A DNA stretch of 64,000 nucleotides from Pilaira anomala. Taxonomy: Eukaryota; Mucoromycota; Mucoromycetes; Mucorales; Mucoraceae. Made by a program: the position numbers and the translations under genes. Under the pieces are notes generated by a model. The model was given only the letters and a program-made list of their open reading frames with translations. It was not told the origin of the DNA and did no database searches. Positions 49,674 to 62,963 of this stretch are shown in pieces (the first letter of the stretch is position 1; every line of letters starts with the position of its first letter). Where the stretch lies: the NCBI GenBank assembly GCA_025716855.1, contig JAIXMQ010000066.1, forward strand, positions 84,011 to 148,010, in the 5' to 3' direction.

Positions 49674-50998
49674 ATGAATCAAGATGAAGAAGAATTATCT
49701 TATTTAAACGACTTTCAAGAGATTTTACAATCTGAAGTGTATGTTGATTTGGAAAGATTGCGTATATTAGCGAGACACGGTATACCCGACCAAATACGTG
49801 GAGTAAGTAGTAGTAGTAGTATTATTTAATATGTAATAAGTTTTTATTAAACGATATTTAACATTAGGAAGTTTGGAAATACCTTTTAGGTGTACAACAA
49901 GCTGATCGTTGTAAGCAACTAGACGAAACATTTTTTTAATATTTAACTTTTCTCTCTAAAAAGAAACAATATCAAAAAAAAAAAAAAAAAAAAAAAAACT
50001 TTTGTTAATTCATAGCAAAAGAATTAAGTTCTGTTAAAGCAAGAAGTGAAGAATATGAACAAATGGATAAAGAAGATAGCGAGATAGCTAAAAGGATTCG
50101 AGGAGAAGTAGCGAGATATCAAAGAAGAGTACCTGAAGTAGATGGAAAAGATTATGTTCAAGTGTTTGTGAACGTTATTTTGGCGTATTTAAATAGTAAT
50201 CGAGATGCAGAGTATACATCTAGTTTGGTACCACTTTGTGCACCGTTTATTTATGTTTTGGATACCGAATGTGATGCATACTTTTGTTTTGAAAGATTGA
50301 TGCAGGCACTGGATGAATATAACATGAATGTCAGCCTTAAAGAACAAGTTGCTCAATTCATGACCTTATTTCGATGTGGATTACCGGAGCTGTAAGATTT
50401 TTTTTTTTGCTAAGCCAACAAAAAAAAAAAGAAGATAATAATTTTAAATTTATATTTATATTATAGCTGCAGTTATTTTGATGATGAAGAAGTAGATATT
50501 AATGAATGGTCAACTTCTTGGTTACAAAATTTGTTAGCAAAAGAGATGCGATTTGAAAATCTCGTTCGATTATGGGGTAACAACGAAAGAGAGTTTTGTT
50601 GTTCATATGATATATATGTATTGATGACTTTATTTTGTTATAGATTCTTATTTTGCCATGACTGATCCTTTTGCTTTCCATCCTTTTGTTTGTCTTTGTA
50701 AGTTTATAATTTGAACTATAAACAAAAAAACTTAATAAGATTAATTTTTTTTGTAGCAATTTTACTTTCTGCAAAAGAAGCACTTGAGGATTTAGAACAA
50801 TCCGAAATTAGAACAATGCTATTCCGTTTACCAGTTTTGAATATGGAAATGGTAAAATAGATGCAAAAAAAAAAAAAAACTCAATGTAATGCTCTTCGTT
50901 ACTGATAAACTTATTTGTTTATATAGGTGATTGCAGATGCTTATAACTTTAGACACGAAACCATTGAACGACAAATGAGTGAAGATGGAGAATTATAA
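49674..50998 (+). CDS. TBC (Rab-GAP-like) domain protein with altered glutamine finger
   Basis: Seven exons, 49674-49802, 49868-49910, 50016-50391, 50467-50576, 50644-50697, 50757-50851 and 50927-50998, give 292 residues. TBC features: RLRILARHGIPDQIRGEVWKYLLG at the start; the Arg-finger segment IRGEVARYQRRVP (IxxExxR where IxxDxxR is usual); CDAYFCFERLM; LLAKEMRFENLVRLWDSYF; and a final helical part. At the place of the usual YxQ catalytic glutamine the sequence is EYTSSLVPLCAPF, so the Gln finger seems absent. It may be a non-catalytic or atypical TBC protein regulating Rab GTPases on endomembranes. It is convergent with the v-SNARE gene, stop to stop about 157 bp. Confidence 0.88.
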
Positions 50999-51048
50999 CA
51001 TATATATAAATTAAATAATAAAATGTGTAGATAAATAGATGATAGTAG

Positions 51049-51057
<9 letters not shown>

Positions 51058-51090
<33 letters not shown>
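51058..51090. repeat. Poly-T tract between convergent genes
   Basis: More than 30 T in a row in the 157-bp interval between the TBC and v-SNARE stop codons. It is one of many long A/T homopolymers in this window. Confidence 0.85.
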
Positions 51091-51095
<5 letters not shown>

Positions 51096-51155
51096 GAAAA
51101 ATTTATATATATATAAAAAAAAGGAATAGAGTAAAAAGTAATATTAAAAGGAGAA

Positions 51156-51789
51156 TTATGCGCTTGGAGGAGAGTCGTTGCTCTTTGTCTAATTTTGGTA
51201 AATGGTTAGTATTTTTTTATCTGAGCCTCATCTAAGCTTTTTTTTTTTACCTGTGTTCCCACAATAGAACCTAATAAAAAAAAGAAAAAGGTTTAGTTTC
51301 TAACAGGTACGCACACACATCATAAAAAAACTTACCAATAATGATACCAAGAATAACCAAGATAGTAACAGCAATGATAATCTTCCATTTTAAATCTTTC
51401 CACCACATTCTCTTTCTCACTTGGTTTGCACCACGACGGAAATGACCAGCCGTAGCTTGTAAGTCCTCTTTAAAAAAATGTATATATGAGTACAAAGAAT
51501 AAAATATTTTCCCTAGTCTTTTATTCTTTACCTGTCTTTCCTCGGAGATCGTCTAATCTTTCACCTCTTTGCATGGCTTTGTCAATATTTTCTTGCATGA
51601 TGCCGACAACTTCATCTACTTGTTGTTGTACTCGAGCAGTTTTATTATTGCCAGCAGCGCCTTCTGCACCACCGCGTTGTGCGTTGGGAATATATGGATC
51701 ATAAGGTTCAGACCTAATAAATTTTTATTAGTAAATAAACTTTTGGTTTACTTTTTTTTTGTTCAAATATCTGATTTATTTTATTACAT
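51156..51789 (-). CDS. SNC1: Snc/synaptobrevin-type v-SNARE, start codon split by an intron
   Basis: Exocytic and endosomal vesicle SNARE (R-SNARE). Five coding exons, 51789-51788, 51713-51532, 51467-51336, 51270-51251 and 51188-51156, give 122 residues with all phases agreeing. The first coding exon supplies only AT of the ATG; the G comes from the next exon. The protein begins [13 protein letters not shown], as in fungal synaptobrevins. It has the SNARE coiled coil ([20 protein letters not shown], then [20 protein letters not shown]), with the zero-layer Arg in QRGERL. A basic juxtamembrane WWKDLKWK leads to the C-terminal membrane anchor [21 protein letters not shown] short polar tail follows, through a 20-nt exon. 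Confidence 0.9.
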
Positions 51790-51958
51790 TTTTAAATTAT
51801 TTATGTAAAAGTAGTAGAAAAAAAGAGAAAAAAGCAAAAAAAATGATGAAACTTTAATAAACGCCGAATATAAAAAAAAAAAATGTCTTGTATGATGTCA
51901 ATTTATCCCGCTTTAAGGTGGTTTTTTTTTAGTATTTTCTAATTGGGCCAACTGTGTT

Positions 51959-53398
51959 TTAAACCAAATCTTGAGAAGTAACAAATTGGCCTTGTTTAAT
52001 GCTATCAGCTGCTGCCAAGCCTTTCAAAGTAGCCGCGTTTGGACATTTATCTGGAGCAAAATGAACGATGAAATCATCTTGTTGATAAAATTTAGGAAAT
52101 GTATTAAATATATGATTTTCTCTATCTAAAAACAATGTACGAGATATAAACTCGGGTTGTTGCATTACATCCCACATGGCTCCTTGTTCATATGAGGGTC
52201 CTTGACGATACCATTCTTCTCTTTCTTGGATTTTCTTTAGGAATTTAAAAGATCCACTGGTATTCTTGATTAAAAAGACTCCTGCATTAATCATTTTATC
52301 TGTACCAGGTCGAACAATAATAAAATCAATATTTTCTTCAAATTCACTTTCTGTACCGTTATAATATTCATTTCTTAATCTTGTCATTAATCCTTCAATC
52401 GTTTGGTTAGGATTCATCACCACTGCATCCATATCTAACCAAAATATCCATTCATACTTTGGCAACACCTTTTGAATCACATCAATCTTACCCCATACCG
52501 TTCTTCGTTGATCGACTCTCAAAGCTTGTTGACCAAATTCGCGTGACCTAGCAATAAATACATAACCATGTTTATCTGCATAATCCCGTTTATTTAAGGA
52601 TGCCTTGGTCGCACTAGGTTCCATACATTTATCATAGATATAAGATGATGTAACTACCGCTTTACTTGATACCATCTTTGTCATCTCAATTGGTTTTAAA
52701 TGGAAAGCTTCTGCTAATGCTTTAAAATCTTGATCTTGATATACTTGTGTCACTAACATGTTCTTTGTCGTATCAGTAGATTCAATACTATTCTCCCATA
52801 CTTGACTACCAAATAAATCTTTTTTACTTTCTACTGCTTTAGATCCAATCACATATCCCTCATGATCATTTCCCCATTGAATTGTCGTATCATCACCTAA
52901 CGCATTGACCAGTTTTTGAAGTGGGATAAAACTATAAATATCTTGAATAATGATAAAATCGTATTGAACACCTTGTTTCTTTACCCAATCCAAAACGTTC
53001 TTTTGATTGAACTCAGCATCAAAAAATGGATAGATATCGTTGTATTCCATCTTTTCGGTTTCAAAAGATCGACGTTCAGGCGTATCGGATTTGGTACGGT
53101 TACCATAGATACAAAATGCGTAGTGGATAGATTGTGCTGAGGGTTGTGCGATAGGTTCCAAGTTGTCCTGGATACCGAAATAAGTTGAACGTATCAAGTT
53201 TCTTCTTGACTCGTGTTGGACTGGTGATCCAATGATGACCAAATAAGTAGATGGACTTGAGCTTGTTGTTGTCATGGGAATGAGTAAGTCATCTTTATAC
53301 AGGTACTTGAGATTAAATGAAAGGAGACAGAATAAAACGAACAGACCAAGTCCAATCACTATTCGTTTACTTAACCTGTTTCTAATCTCAAATGTCAT
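51959..53398 (-). CDS. Golgi glycosyltransferase: GT31-like N-domain joined to GT34 domain
   Basis: Single-exon gene of 479 residues. Residues about 12-34 (IVIGLGLFVLFCLLSFNLKYL) are a type II signal anchor. Residues 50-185 look like a GT31 beta-galactosyltransferase-type fold start: VIIGSPVQHESRRNLIRSTYFG, the acidic RRSFETEKMEYNDI, and YDFIIIQDIYSFIPLQKL. Residues about 250-460 are a GT34 domain (alpha-galactosyl/mannosyl transferases of the GmaA and Mnn10/11 type): ARSREFGQQALRVDQRRTVW, WGKIDVIQKVLPKYEWIFWL with the DxD in LDMDAVVMNP, INAGVFLIKN, YEQGAMWDVM and HFAPDK. It probably extends mannan or glycoprotein glycans in the Golgi. Whether the first domain is catalytic is unclear, because its DxD is not obvious. 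Confidence 0.9.
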   Translation of the reverse strand: MTFEIRNRLSKRIVIGLGLFVLFCLLSFNLKYLYKDDLLIPMTTTSSSPSTYLVIIGSPVQHESRRNLIRSTYFGIQDNLEPIAQPSAQSIHYAFCIYGNRTKSDTPERRSFETEKMEYNDIYPFFDAEFNQKNVLDWVKKQGVQYDFIIIQDIYSFIPLQKLVNALGDDTTIQWGNDHEGYVIGSKAVESKKDLFGSQVWENSIESTDTTKNMLVTQVYQDQDFKALAEAFHLKPIEMTKMVSSKAVVTSSYIYDKCMEPSATKASLNKRDYADKHGYVFIARSREFGQQALRVDQRRTVWGKIDVIQKVLPKYEWIFWLDMDAVVMNPNQTIEGLMTRLRNEYYNGTESEFEENIDFIIVRPGTDKMINAGVFLIKNTSGSFKFLKKIQEREEWYRQGPSYEQGAMWDVMQQPEFISRTLFLDRENHIFNTFPKFYQQDDFIVHFAPDKCPNAATLKGLAAADSIKQGQFVTSQDLV

Positions 53399-54462
53399 TT
53401 TTTTTTTTTTTTTAAAAAAAAATAAATAAACAAAACTAAACTAATAATGGCAGTAAATAAACTAATTTTTATTTGTTTTAAACAGAGTGAATGACATATT
53501 TTCTGTGATTTGAATATCATCATCGTTGTTCCTGTAACTTTATTCTTCTTTTGCTTCTTCTTCTAATCATCATTATTAAGATATCTGTTGTAACTTTATG
53601 TTGCTAAGGGTAATTTCTGTTGTCAACGTTAAAAGTAGAGAAGCAAAAATTATTACTTTATTACAGAGAGAGTCATTTATAAACGTCACCGCCCACCTTG
53701 ATTTCCTAATACGATAAAGTCCATCACCCACCCCTAATCGCCTAGTTTTCTTTTTTTTTAAAAAAAAAAATACCCTTCTAAAACTATCATTAGAGTTACT
53801 GTACCAAAGTTCTTACGCGTGTTTAATGATCTTAATTAGTTCTTTTGATAAAGAAAAAGGAGGTACTGTAGCCAAGTTTTTTTTTTTTCTTGCAGTGGGG
53901 AGAATATTGGGTAATCAAATAAAAAAAAAGTTATATAAAAATCAACAGCCAATCCCGACCTTTGGATTTTTCCAAAATTCAAAAATGTAGATATATCTTT
54001 ACATTAGACATTATTAAAAAGCTAGCGAAGTGTAGGAACTTTACTACTGTGATGAAATCGTAGCTTTTTTTTTTTTTTAAAAAAAAACTGGGTGATTTGA
54101 GGGTAAAAAATGGATGGGTGATGGTGTTTCCCGTCTTAGGAAATCCAGGTGTGATACTACTATGTACAAATATCCAACAAATAGATAATATGGGGACGTT
54201 CTTATTAAACTACCTTCCTTTATAATGATATTTTTTTTTTTAAAAAAAATAGTCGTTTTTTCCCTGTAAGATCTAGTTATACTTTAACAATAAATTCGAG
54301 TTGTTGTATATCCACACAAACAACCATATTTTTTAAGTGCATAAATATTTTCTGCCTTTTAAAAAAAACAAAAAAAATAGGTCAAACATTTAGTTTCCTT
54401 TTTTTTTTCTTTTTCCTTTCTTTCTACATATCTTATCTGCTATAAAACCATATAAAAAGGAC
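53399..54462. other. 1-kb divergent intergenic region holding a fold-back element
   Basis: Upstream of both the glycosyltransferase (minus) and the ChAPs gene (plus). The fold-back repeat at 53687-54152 fills about half. Further T/A dyads occur at 53752-53770 and 54230-54250. No gene seen. Confidence 0.5.
53687..54152. repeat. Mosaic fold-back element
   Basis: The left arm (53687-53770) and right arm (54072-54152) are diverged inverted repeats sharing GATTTCCTAA, CATCACCCA and a T-run/A-run junction. The right arm AAACTGGGTGATTTGA matches 33728-33740 in the fold-back at 33.4 kb. The interior 53950-54005 (CCCGACCTTTGGATTTTT, then ATCTTTACATTA) matches 44177-44230 of the 1-kb fold-back. So it contains pieces of both other families. 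Confidence 0.75.
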
Positions 54463-57107
54463 ATGGCAGATACTTTAAAAGATATACCTGAGTTCTTTGA
54501 AACCGAACTTGGAGAGTCAATTATTGCTCGTACCGATGCTTTAGGTAAAAAAAAAAAAAAGCTTTCATAAATAAACCCTCTTCATTCAGGAACCAACTCT
54601 TTTATTAGGTTCATTTCGCGAATTAGGTCCACCTGACTTGTGTCATATTATTAAAGTCAATGCGAAACCTGGTGTAAAAGAGGTAAAAACAATTTAGAAG
54701 TGAAAAAGCTTTAAATATTCAATTTTTTTTTTTTTTTTTATGTATAGATAGGTAGTTATCATTATATTTCTGGTGTGGATTCTTCTTCTTCTGCTTCTTT
54801 AGCAGTTTATTTGAATTCATTAACTTATTCTATGGTAAAGTAGTCAGCGTCCCTTTTTTTTTTTTTGATATATTTTTTTTAATTCGTTGGTTTTTTTTTT
54901 TAAAGGATGATACTCAGTCTTGGTTTACAAAGTCTAATGCTTGGCGTATTCGATCTGGTATTTATTGGTAAGAGTTGAGTGGTACAAAAGTGACACACAC
55001 ACACACACAAAAAAAAATAAATAAATAAGATATTCATTTTTTTTTATTCTACAGTTGTTTCAATGCATTTTCTCGAGTGGATGTTCGAGTAGAGGTGAAG
55101 ATCCCAGGAGGAGTAGAAAGTTATTATGTTGATATTCGTGGTGAAAGGTAATAGCGAAAAAAAAAAACCCTATTGTTTATACACTTATTCAATATTTTAA
55201 AAGACATGAAGCAACGGCCGAGATATGGCAAGAAACATACTTATCAGCCGTACTAAGATCCATCCTATACTCTGACGACCACTACTACCGACTAGCAGGC
55301 TACAGAAAGGTCGACCCGATCATGAACCTGGCATCCGAAAAAAAGTTTTTAGAAGTAGTAGAATCCTTATTTTGGAAAGGATGGCAGTTGGGTAGTAAAC
55401 CCGAGATTCAAGTCGCTACCTCGGTTCATAATCATTTAACGGACGGTATAATGAAATATTTTGCTGATAGTTTTAGGTTTGCTCCTGCGATTGAATTATT
55501 TGAAAAGTTACATCAGAAGGATCCAGAAGTAGGTGCGCTATTAGCAAAGACTTATATTGATCAAAATGAAGAGATTAAGGCGATCAAGGTCTTGTATCAT
55601 GATTTGGAATTAAATTCGATGAGTTATCCTTTGCTTCATGTACAAGTGGATTTCTTGAGATCAAAGGTAAAAAAAAAAAAAAAAAAGAGAAAAGCTGACT
55701 ATTTGAATGAAAACTAAGTCAATTTTTTTTTATTTAAGGGAGAATTTGATATGGCGTTGAAATTAGCGAAATATGCTGTAGATACTACACCATCCGAGTA
55801 CTTGACGTGGGCCAAATTGACAGAAGGTTTGTTTATAATATTTTTTTTTTAAAAATCATGTTTATTGACATATTATTTTTAAGTTTATATTGACCTTTGC
55901 GATTACAAAAGTGTAAGAAATAATAAAAATCTAAAAAAAAAAAAAAGAAACAACTAATATTTATAATAGGCTTTACTTACATTAAATTCATGTCCTATGT
56001 TTACATTTAATGAAAGAGATTTACATCGTATGCCACCTTCTCTTAAAACACATCTTCCTATTAAACCAGATATTATTAGTTCGGGTATAATGGAAGAAGA
56101 TACGGCTGGACGTGAATCAGAGGTATAATAAATCAAATGTATACACATACAAAAATTATGACTCAAAATTTTCCCGTGCATATAGGCTGATTCACAAATA
56201 ACGCGACTTCCAGCACCTTCTTTACATGGAACATTTGCTAAAGCCTATTCGCTTTTAACGCGATTAACTAACGCGTTAGGATGGGATGAATTACTTTTAT
56301 GTAGATCACAAGTATTTGTAATGGAAGAAGAGTACCGGGTACATAAAGCCAAAGCTGCGGATCATCGAAAGAGTATGAATAAAGAAGAAGATGATGAATT
56401 GGGACAGAAATTAAAAGAGATGAATTTGACGGAACCTAAAATACCCGAAGCTTCCGTTGAGAAAAAACCAACGACAGCAGCAGAGGAGGACGAAGAACAA
56501 GAACAAAAGGAAGTTTCATTCTCTTTTGGAAATAAGAGATTATGCGAAAGATGGCTTGATAATTTATTTATGGTTTTATATGAAGATTTAAGAGTGTATA
56601 CTTTTTGGAGAACTGAGGCAGCTCATTATCGTGCTCAGAAAATAGCGTATCGAAAGACAGGAACAGAATGGGAACTTTTGGGTGATCTTGGACTCAGATT
56701 ATGGCACGAAAAAGAAGCAAAAGAAGCATATGAACTTTGTCTAGATTATAAATTCTCTGCAAAGGCATGGATGAAATTATTAGAGATTTATGCTAAAGAA
56801 GGAAATACGCAAAAGGCATTATTAGCAGCAGTGAAGCTGACTGTTTATCATGAACGATGGTACCATGAAATTGTGGTAATGTACAACAATAAACGATAAA
56901 CAATATTGAAAAATTAACTTTTTTATTATATGTATACAGTATCCAACTGAAATAGCTTGTAACTTGAACAGTTTAATTCGAAAAGTGGGTCTTTCTAAAA
57001 TGCAAAATATTTTGACTTCAATGAACTTGCCAAAATCTGTTCAAAAGTTAATGACACGTTATTTTGATTATGGCGAATTATTTCAAGTAGAAGGATATGA
57101 ATTGTAA
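54463..57107 (+). CDS. ChAPs-family exomer cargo adaptor (Bud7/Bch1/Chs6-like)
   Basis: Arf1-dependent cargo adaptor of the exomer complex, which in yeast carries chitin synthase from the trans-Golgi to the surface. Eleven exons, 54463-54544, 54609-54682, 54748-54834, 54906-54967, 55055-55147, 55204-55666, 55739-55826, 55884-55912, 55970-56122, 56186-56875 and 56940-57107, give 662 residues with all phases consistent. Visible family blocks: DLCHIIKVNAKPGVKE and GSYHYISGVD near the start; tetratricopeptide-like helices (FAPAIELFEKLHQKDPEVGA); ALLTLNSCPMFTFNERDLHR; CERWLDNLFMVLYEDLRVYT; and WELLGDLGLRLWHEKEAKEA. A Glu/Lys-rich insert lies about residues 440-490. Exon 8 is 29 nt and encodes YIDLCDYKS, needed to link conserved blocks. 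The paralogue type cannot be set here. Confidence 0.92.
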
Positions 57108-57343
57108 AATTAAATAATAAATATATCGCGTGTTTTGTCGCGATATCGCGAACTTTTGTTGTGGAAGGGTTACACTTGGTGTGACTTTTGGTTTGCGAAA
57201 GAAGGAGTTAAAAAAGTTTTTTTTTTTCGTTTTTTTTTTTTTTTTTTTTTTTTTTATTCATACATTTTTTAAGAAAAAAAAAAAAAAAAAAACGAAAAAA
57301 AAAAAGAGAATAAAAAGCAGTTCATTAGACATTAATAAAGATA

Positions 57344-59628
<2,285 letters not shown>

Positions 59629-59741
59629 TAATAATAAGGTGCTCGCATTAACATATATATAAATACATTAACAACATTACATTTCCCACTCTTTTTTTTT
59701 CTTTCTTTTCCTTTACAAATTTGCATTTTCTCTCTCTCTCT

Positions 59742-59748
<7 letters not shown>

Positions 59749-59782
<34 letters not shown>
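59749..59782. repeat. Poly-T tract between convergent genes
   Basis: A CT-rich lead then over 30 T, between the MYST and CAP stop codons, followed by an ATA/ATT triplet run near 59795-59815. Confidence 0.85.
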
Positions 59783-59784
<2 letters not shown>

Positions 59785-59855
59785 GCTTGAATAAAATAAT
59801 AATAATAATAATAATAGTAAATACTATACGCGTTCTTTTTTATTACTATTGTAAT

Positions 59856-61634
59856 TTATCCTGCATGTTCAACAGTAATAGTAACAAGTTTTCCATCAAC
59901 AATAGTTGTCTTAAATTGTTCAGGTACAGGAACTTCCTTATACTCACTTTCTTCTGCTTCAATATCTTCAGGTACCAAAACATTCAAAGAAGTAGACTTT
60001 GCAGACAAGATTTCAACACCAAGACATTCCTTGGATAAATAGATTTCACCACTATCACATTTATCAACAGCGATCGTAGGTACCACATTAAACACTTGAA
60101 GTGCAAACGATTTACAATTCACAATATCCACTGTAGAAACGGTTGAATCCACAGCAATACCACACTTGGTACATGAATCCATCGTAATCGCATTCACTTT
60201 ACCCTTGATACGAATCGTTGAATTCTTACAGTTAAAGATATAAACTGCTTGATTAATCGCAGTTTCTTCAATCACTACCTCATGATTTCCTTCATGATTT
60301 TCAACTACCCATTTATTAGCCTCCAAACTGGTCTTGGCCGCCTTCTTCAAGGTATATTTATCGGGTTTGTTAGGTGTAGGTGGTCCTTGACGTTTATGAG
60401 GTGGTGAGCCGGGTGTAGCAGTCACAACAGATCCAGCACGAAGTGTTGGGTTCTTATGTGTCATCTCACTCTTATCCACTTTACGTAAATTGGCTGTGAC
60501 GCTAGTTCCCTTATTGATTTCAGCAAATACGGCAGCTGCACCTGTGGATTGTTGTTGAGATGATTTATCTTCGCCAGAGACAGCTGCTGGTGGGGGTGGG
60601 GGTGGAGGAGGAGGTGGAGGAGGTGCACCGCCACTAGGAGCAGCAGTAGTAGCAGCAGCAGCAGCAGAAGAAGAAGTAGTAGTAGTAGTAGTAGTAGAAC
60701 CAGATGAAGGCGATTTACCAATAAAGTATTCAGGTTTTTCTCCTTGAGCGTTCCAAGTTAATCCAGTTGGGAACTCGGATTTAACAAAAACTGCTAAACT
60801 TTCGATAAATCCGGCAAAAGCTCTTGTCCATTCCACGTGTTTAGGATCCCTATAATAATAAAATTAAAATTTCATCATTTCACGAAAAAAAAATATATAT
60901 ACTTTACTTTTCTTTGAATTCCTTAATAACACGATTAGAATAAAATTGTGCAGATTCCTTCATTTCACGAATAAAAGGTACAGGAGTAGGTGCCTATATA
61001 TATATATATATAAAGGTTTATTTAATTATTCTCACTTATTATAATTGTAAATATATATATATATATATTTATACTTACAGTAGTAAACCAACCTAAAGCA
61101 GGAATGCCTTCAGCAACAACACTCAAGTGATTAAAGAAAGGATTAGGACGATTCTTTTCCTTGATTTCAACAATACCAGATAAAGATTTTTGAATAGGTT
61201 CTAATAACTTCATAAAGGTAGATGAAGACATATCTGGCTTTTGAGATAATGTAGAAATAAACAAAATATCACGTTCTGCTTGAATTGCTTGTTTCACTAA
61301 TTGTGCCTAATACACACACAAAAAAAAAACATGTCAGATATCGACACAACCCTTTTTTTTTTGTTGAAAAACTTACTTGTTGAGAAACAGGTTCACCAAT
61401 TTCTTCAGATAAAGCATAAAAAATATCAAGGTGACTTTTGATAGCTTCATCGTGTTTCAACACGATATCTGGAGTTTCATTACTTGTATGAGTTATAGCT
61501 TTAGGTGAAGATGGTGAGGTACTTGAGGCTGCAACTGCTGAAGCAGAAGAAGAGGACATGGCCAAATCTTCTAAACGAGTTGTGGCTACCTCAAGTCTTT
61601 TAATGAGGTTAGCTAAAGAATGGAATTCAGTCAT
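59856..61634 (-). CDS. CAP1: Adenylyl cyclase-associated protein (CAP/Srv2)
   Basis: Actin-turnover factor that recycles ADP-actin, helps cofilin-driven disassembly and binds adenylyl cyclase in yeast. Four exons, 61634-61377, 61306-61079, 60993-60908 and 60849-59856, give 521 residues. N-terminus: LANLIKRLEVATTRLEDLA (cyclase-binding coiled helix). The helical folded domain includes FFNHLSVVAEGIPALGWF and EWTRAFAGFIESLAVFVKS. Then Ser/Thr/Ala repeats, a run of 12 Pro, a WH2-type segment (ANLRKVDKSEMTHKNP), a PxxP-rich piece and the beta-helical CARP domain (KWVVENHEGN, YIFNCKNSTIRIKGKVNAI, CKSFALQVFNVVPTIAVDKC). Full length for the family. Repeated codons for Ser, Ala and Pro make this exon slippage-prone. 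Confidence 0.96.
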
Positions 61635-62963
61635 TTTTCTAAACGAGATGAAAAAAAAGAAGAAAAAAGAAAAAAAATAAAAATAGCTCTCATTTGTGGT
61701 CATTATAAAACAAAGTCGGTGAACCAATTCAATGATGAATATGTGTAATGATGATAATTAAGGTGTTACAGCCATGACATCAATGTAAAAAAAAAAAAAA
61801 AAGACTATTTGTTGCCATAGTAGTAAATGCAGAATATATAAACTTGATAGCTGTCATTTGGTCTTTAAAAGTGGACTGATGCGTTTTTCACCCTATTTTT
61901 TTTTTTTTTTTTTTAAAGTAACTGTAACTTTTCAAAAACAACAAATAAATAAGAATATCTGAATAATATACATGTTTATCAATATCTTGAACAAGGAAAA
62001 TATTTTGTATTCAAATGCAATTTACAATTGACTTCGCAAGTAATTGCTTGTAAGGGAATAGAACAATAAATGAAAATCTCTATCAATAAATGAAAAAGAG
62101 ATATTCAATGAGAATGGTCTCTATATTAGCTACCTTGTTTAAGAAACAGAGCGAGCGTACTCAGAGGGACGAATAAATTAATTCTTCTAGTGGTATTAAT
62201 TGGTATTGTATAACCTGTACCACTTGAAAAAACTATCTGCATAATAGAAGTTTGAAATATTTAACTACTAGATGTAAAGATTTTATATAAAATGATGAAA
62301 TTTGGATCCCCCCCCTTTTTTTTTTAAAAAAAAAAAATATACTACAAAAAGTTTGCTGTTTAGAGCTCACAGCTCTCTTTCTTCATCCTTCTGATTTAAT
62401 TATCGTTGTTATTAACAGCATCAAAATTACATTGCATTTTTATGAATGGTTCTCGTTCCAAAATCAGCTTCTCTACTCTTAACTCTGTTAACCCAAAGAA
62501 CATTTTACATACAAAAAAAAAAAAAAAAAATCAAGCGATGACTTACCTAACAGTGTAAGCAATCCGTTCACCTGCAGCAACATTCGGTAAATACGGAAAT
62601 GAGTGCAGAAACAGCGACGGTGAGCCTGTGCCAAGGTGCCAAGGGAGACTTTATCCAATAATGTTGCTTTAAAAGTCTTTAACAGACCAACCAAAAGCTC
62701 TCATTTTCTATTACCCAAAATGATTCGAGTAGTTACGGGCTTTTTTTTTTTTTTGTAATTCAAGTATTCGGGCTCCTCTCTTTAATAATAATGAATTCTT
62801 GGGGTACCATAATCGGCATCACAAAACAAAAATGAGATTTATGACGCAGGCTTTTGGCCTTTGGAGTTCCTCATTGTGGTGTAGATGAGTTTATGTGATA
62901 TCTTTTGAGCTTATGCATTAACCAAAGGCTTCATAATAGATGTTAAGATAAATAATAATGATA
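61635..62963. other. 1.3-kb intergenic, no gene seen
   Basis: AT-rich, with a T-run near 61899-61915, a C9-T10-A12 junction at 62310-62337 and an A-run at 62513-62530. A slightly GC-richer patch near 62560-62680 has no recognisable motif. Confidence 0.5.

Noticed and set aside
62488..62694. 68-codon minus-strand frame
   Set aside because: Ends in a poly-Phe run from a homopolymer, with no motif.
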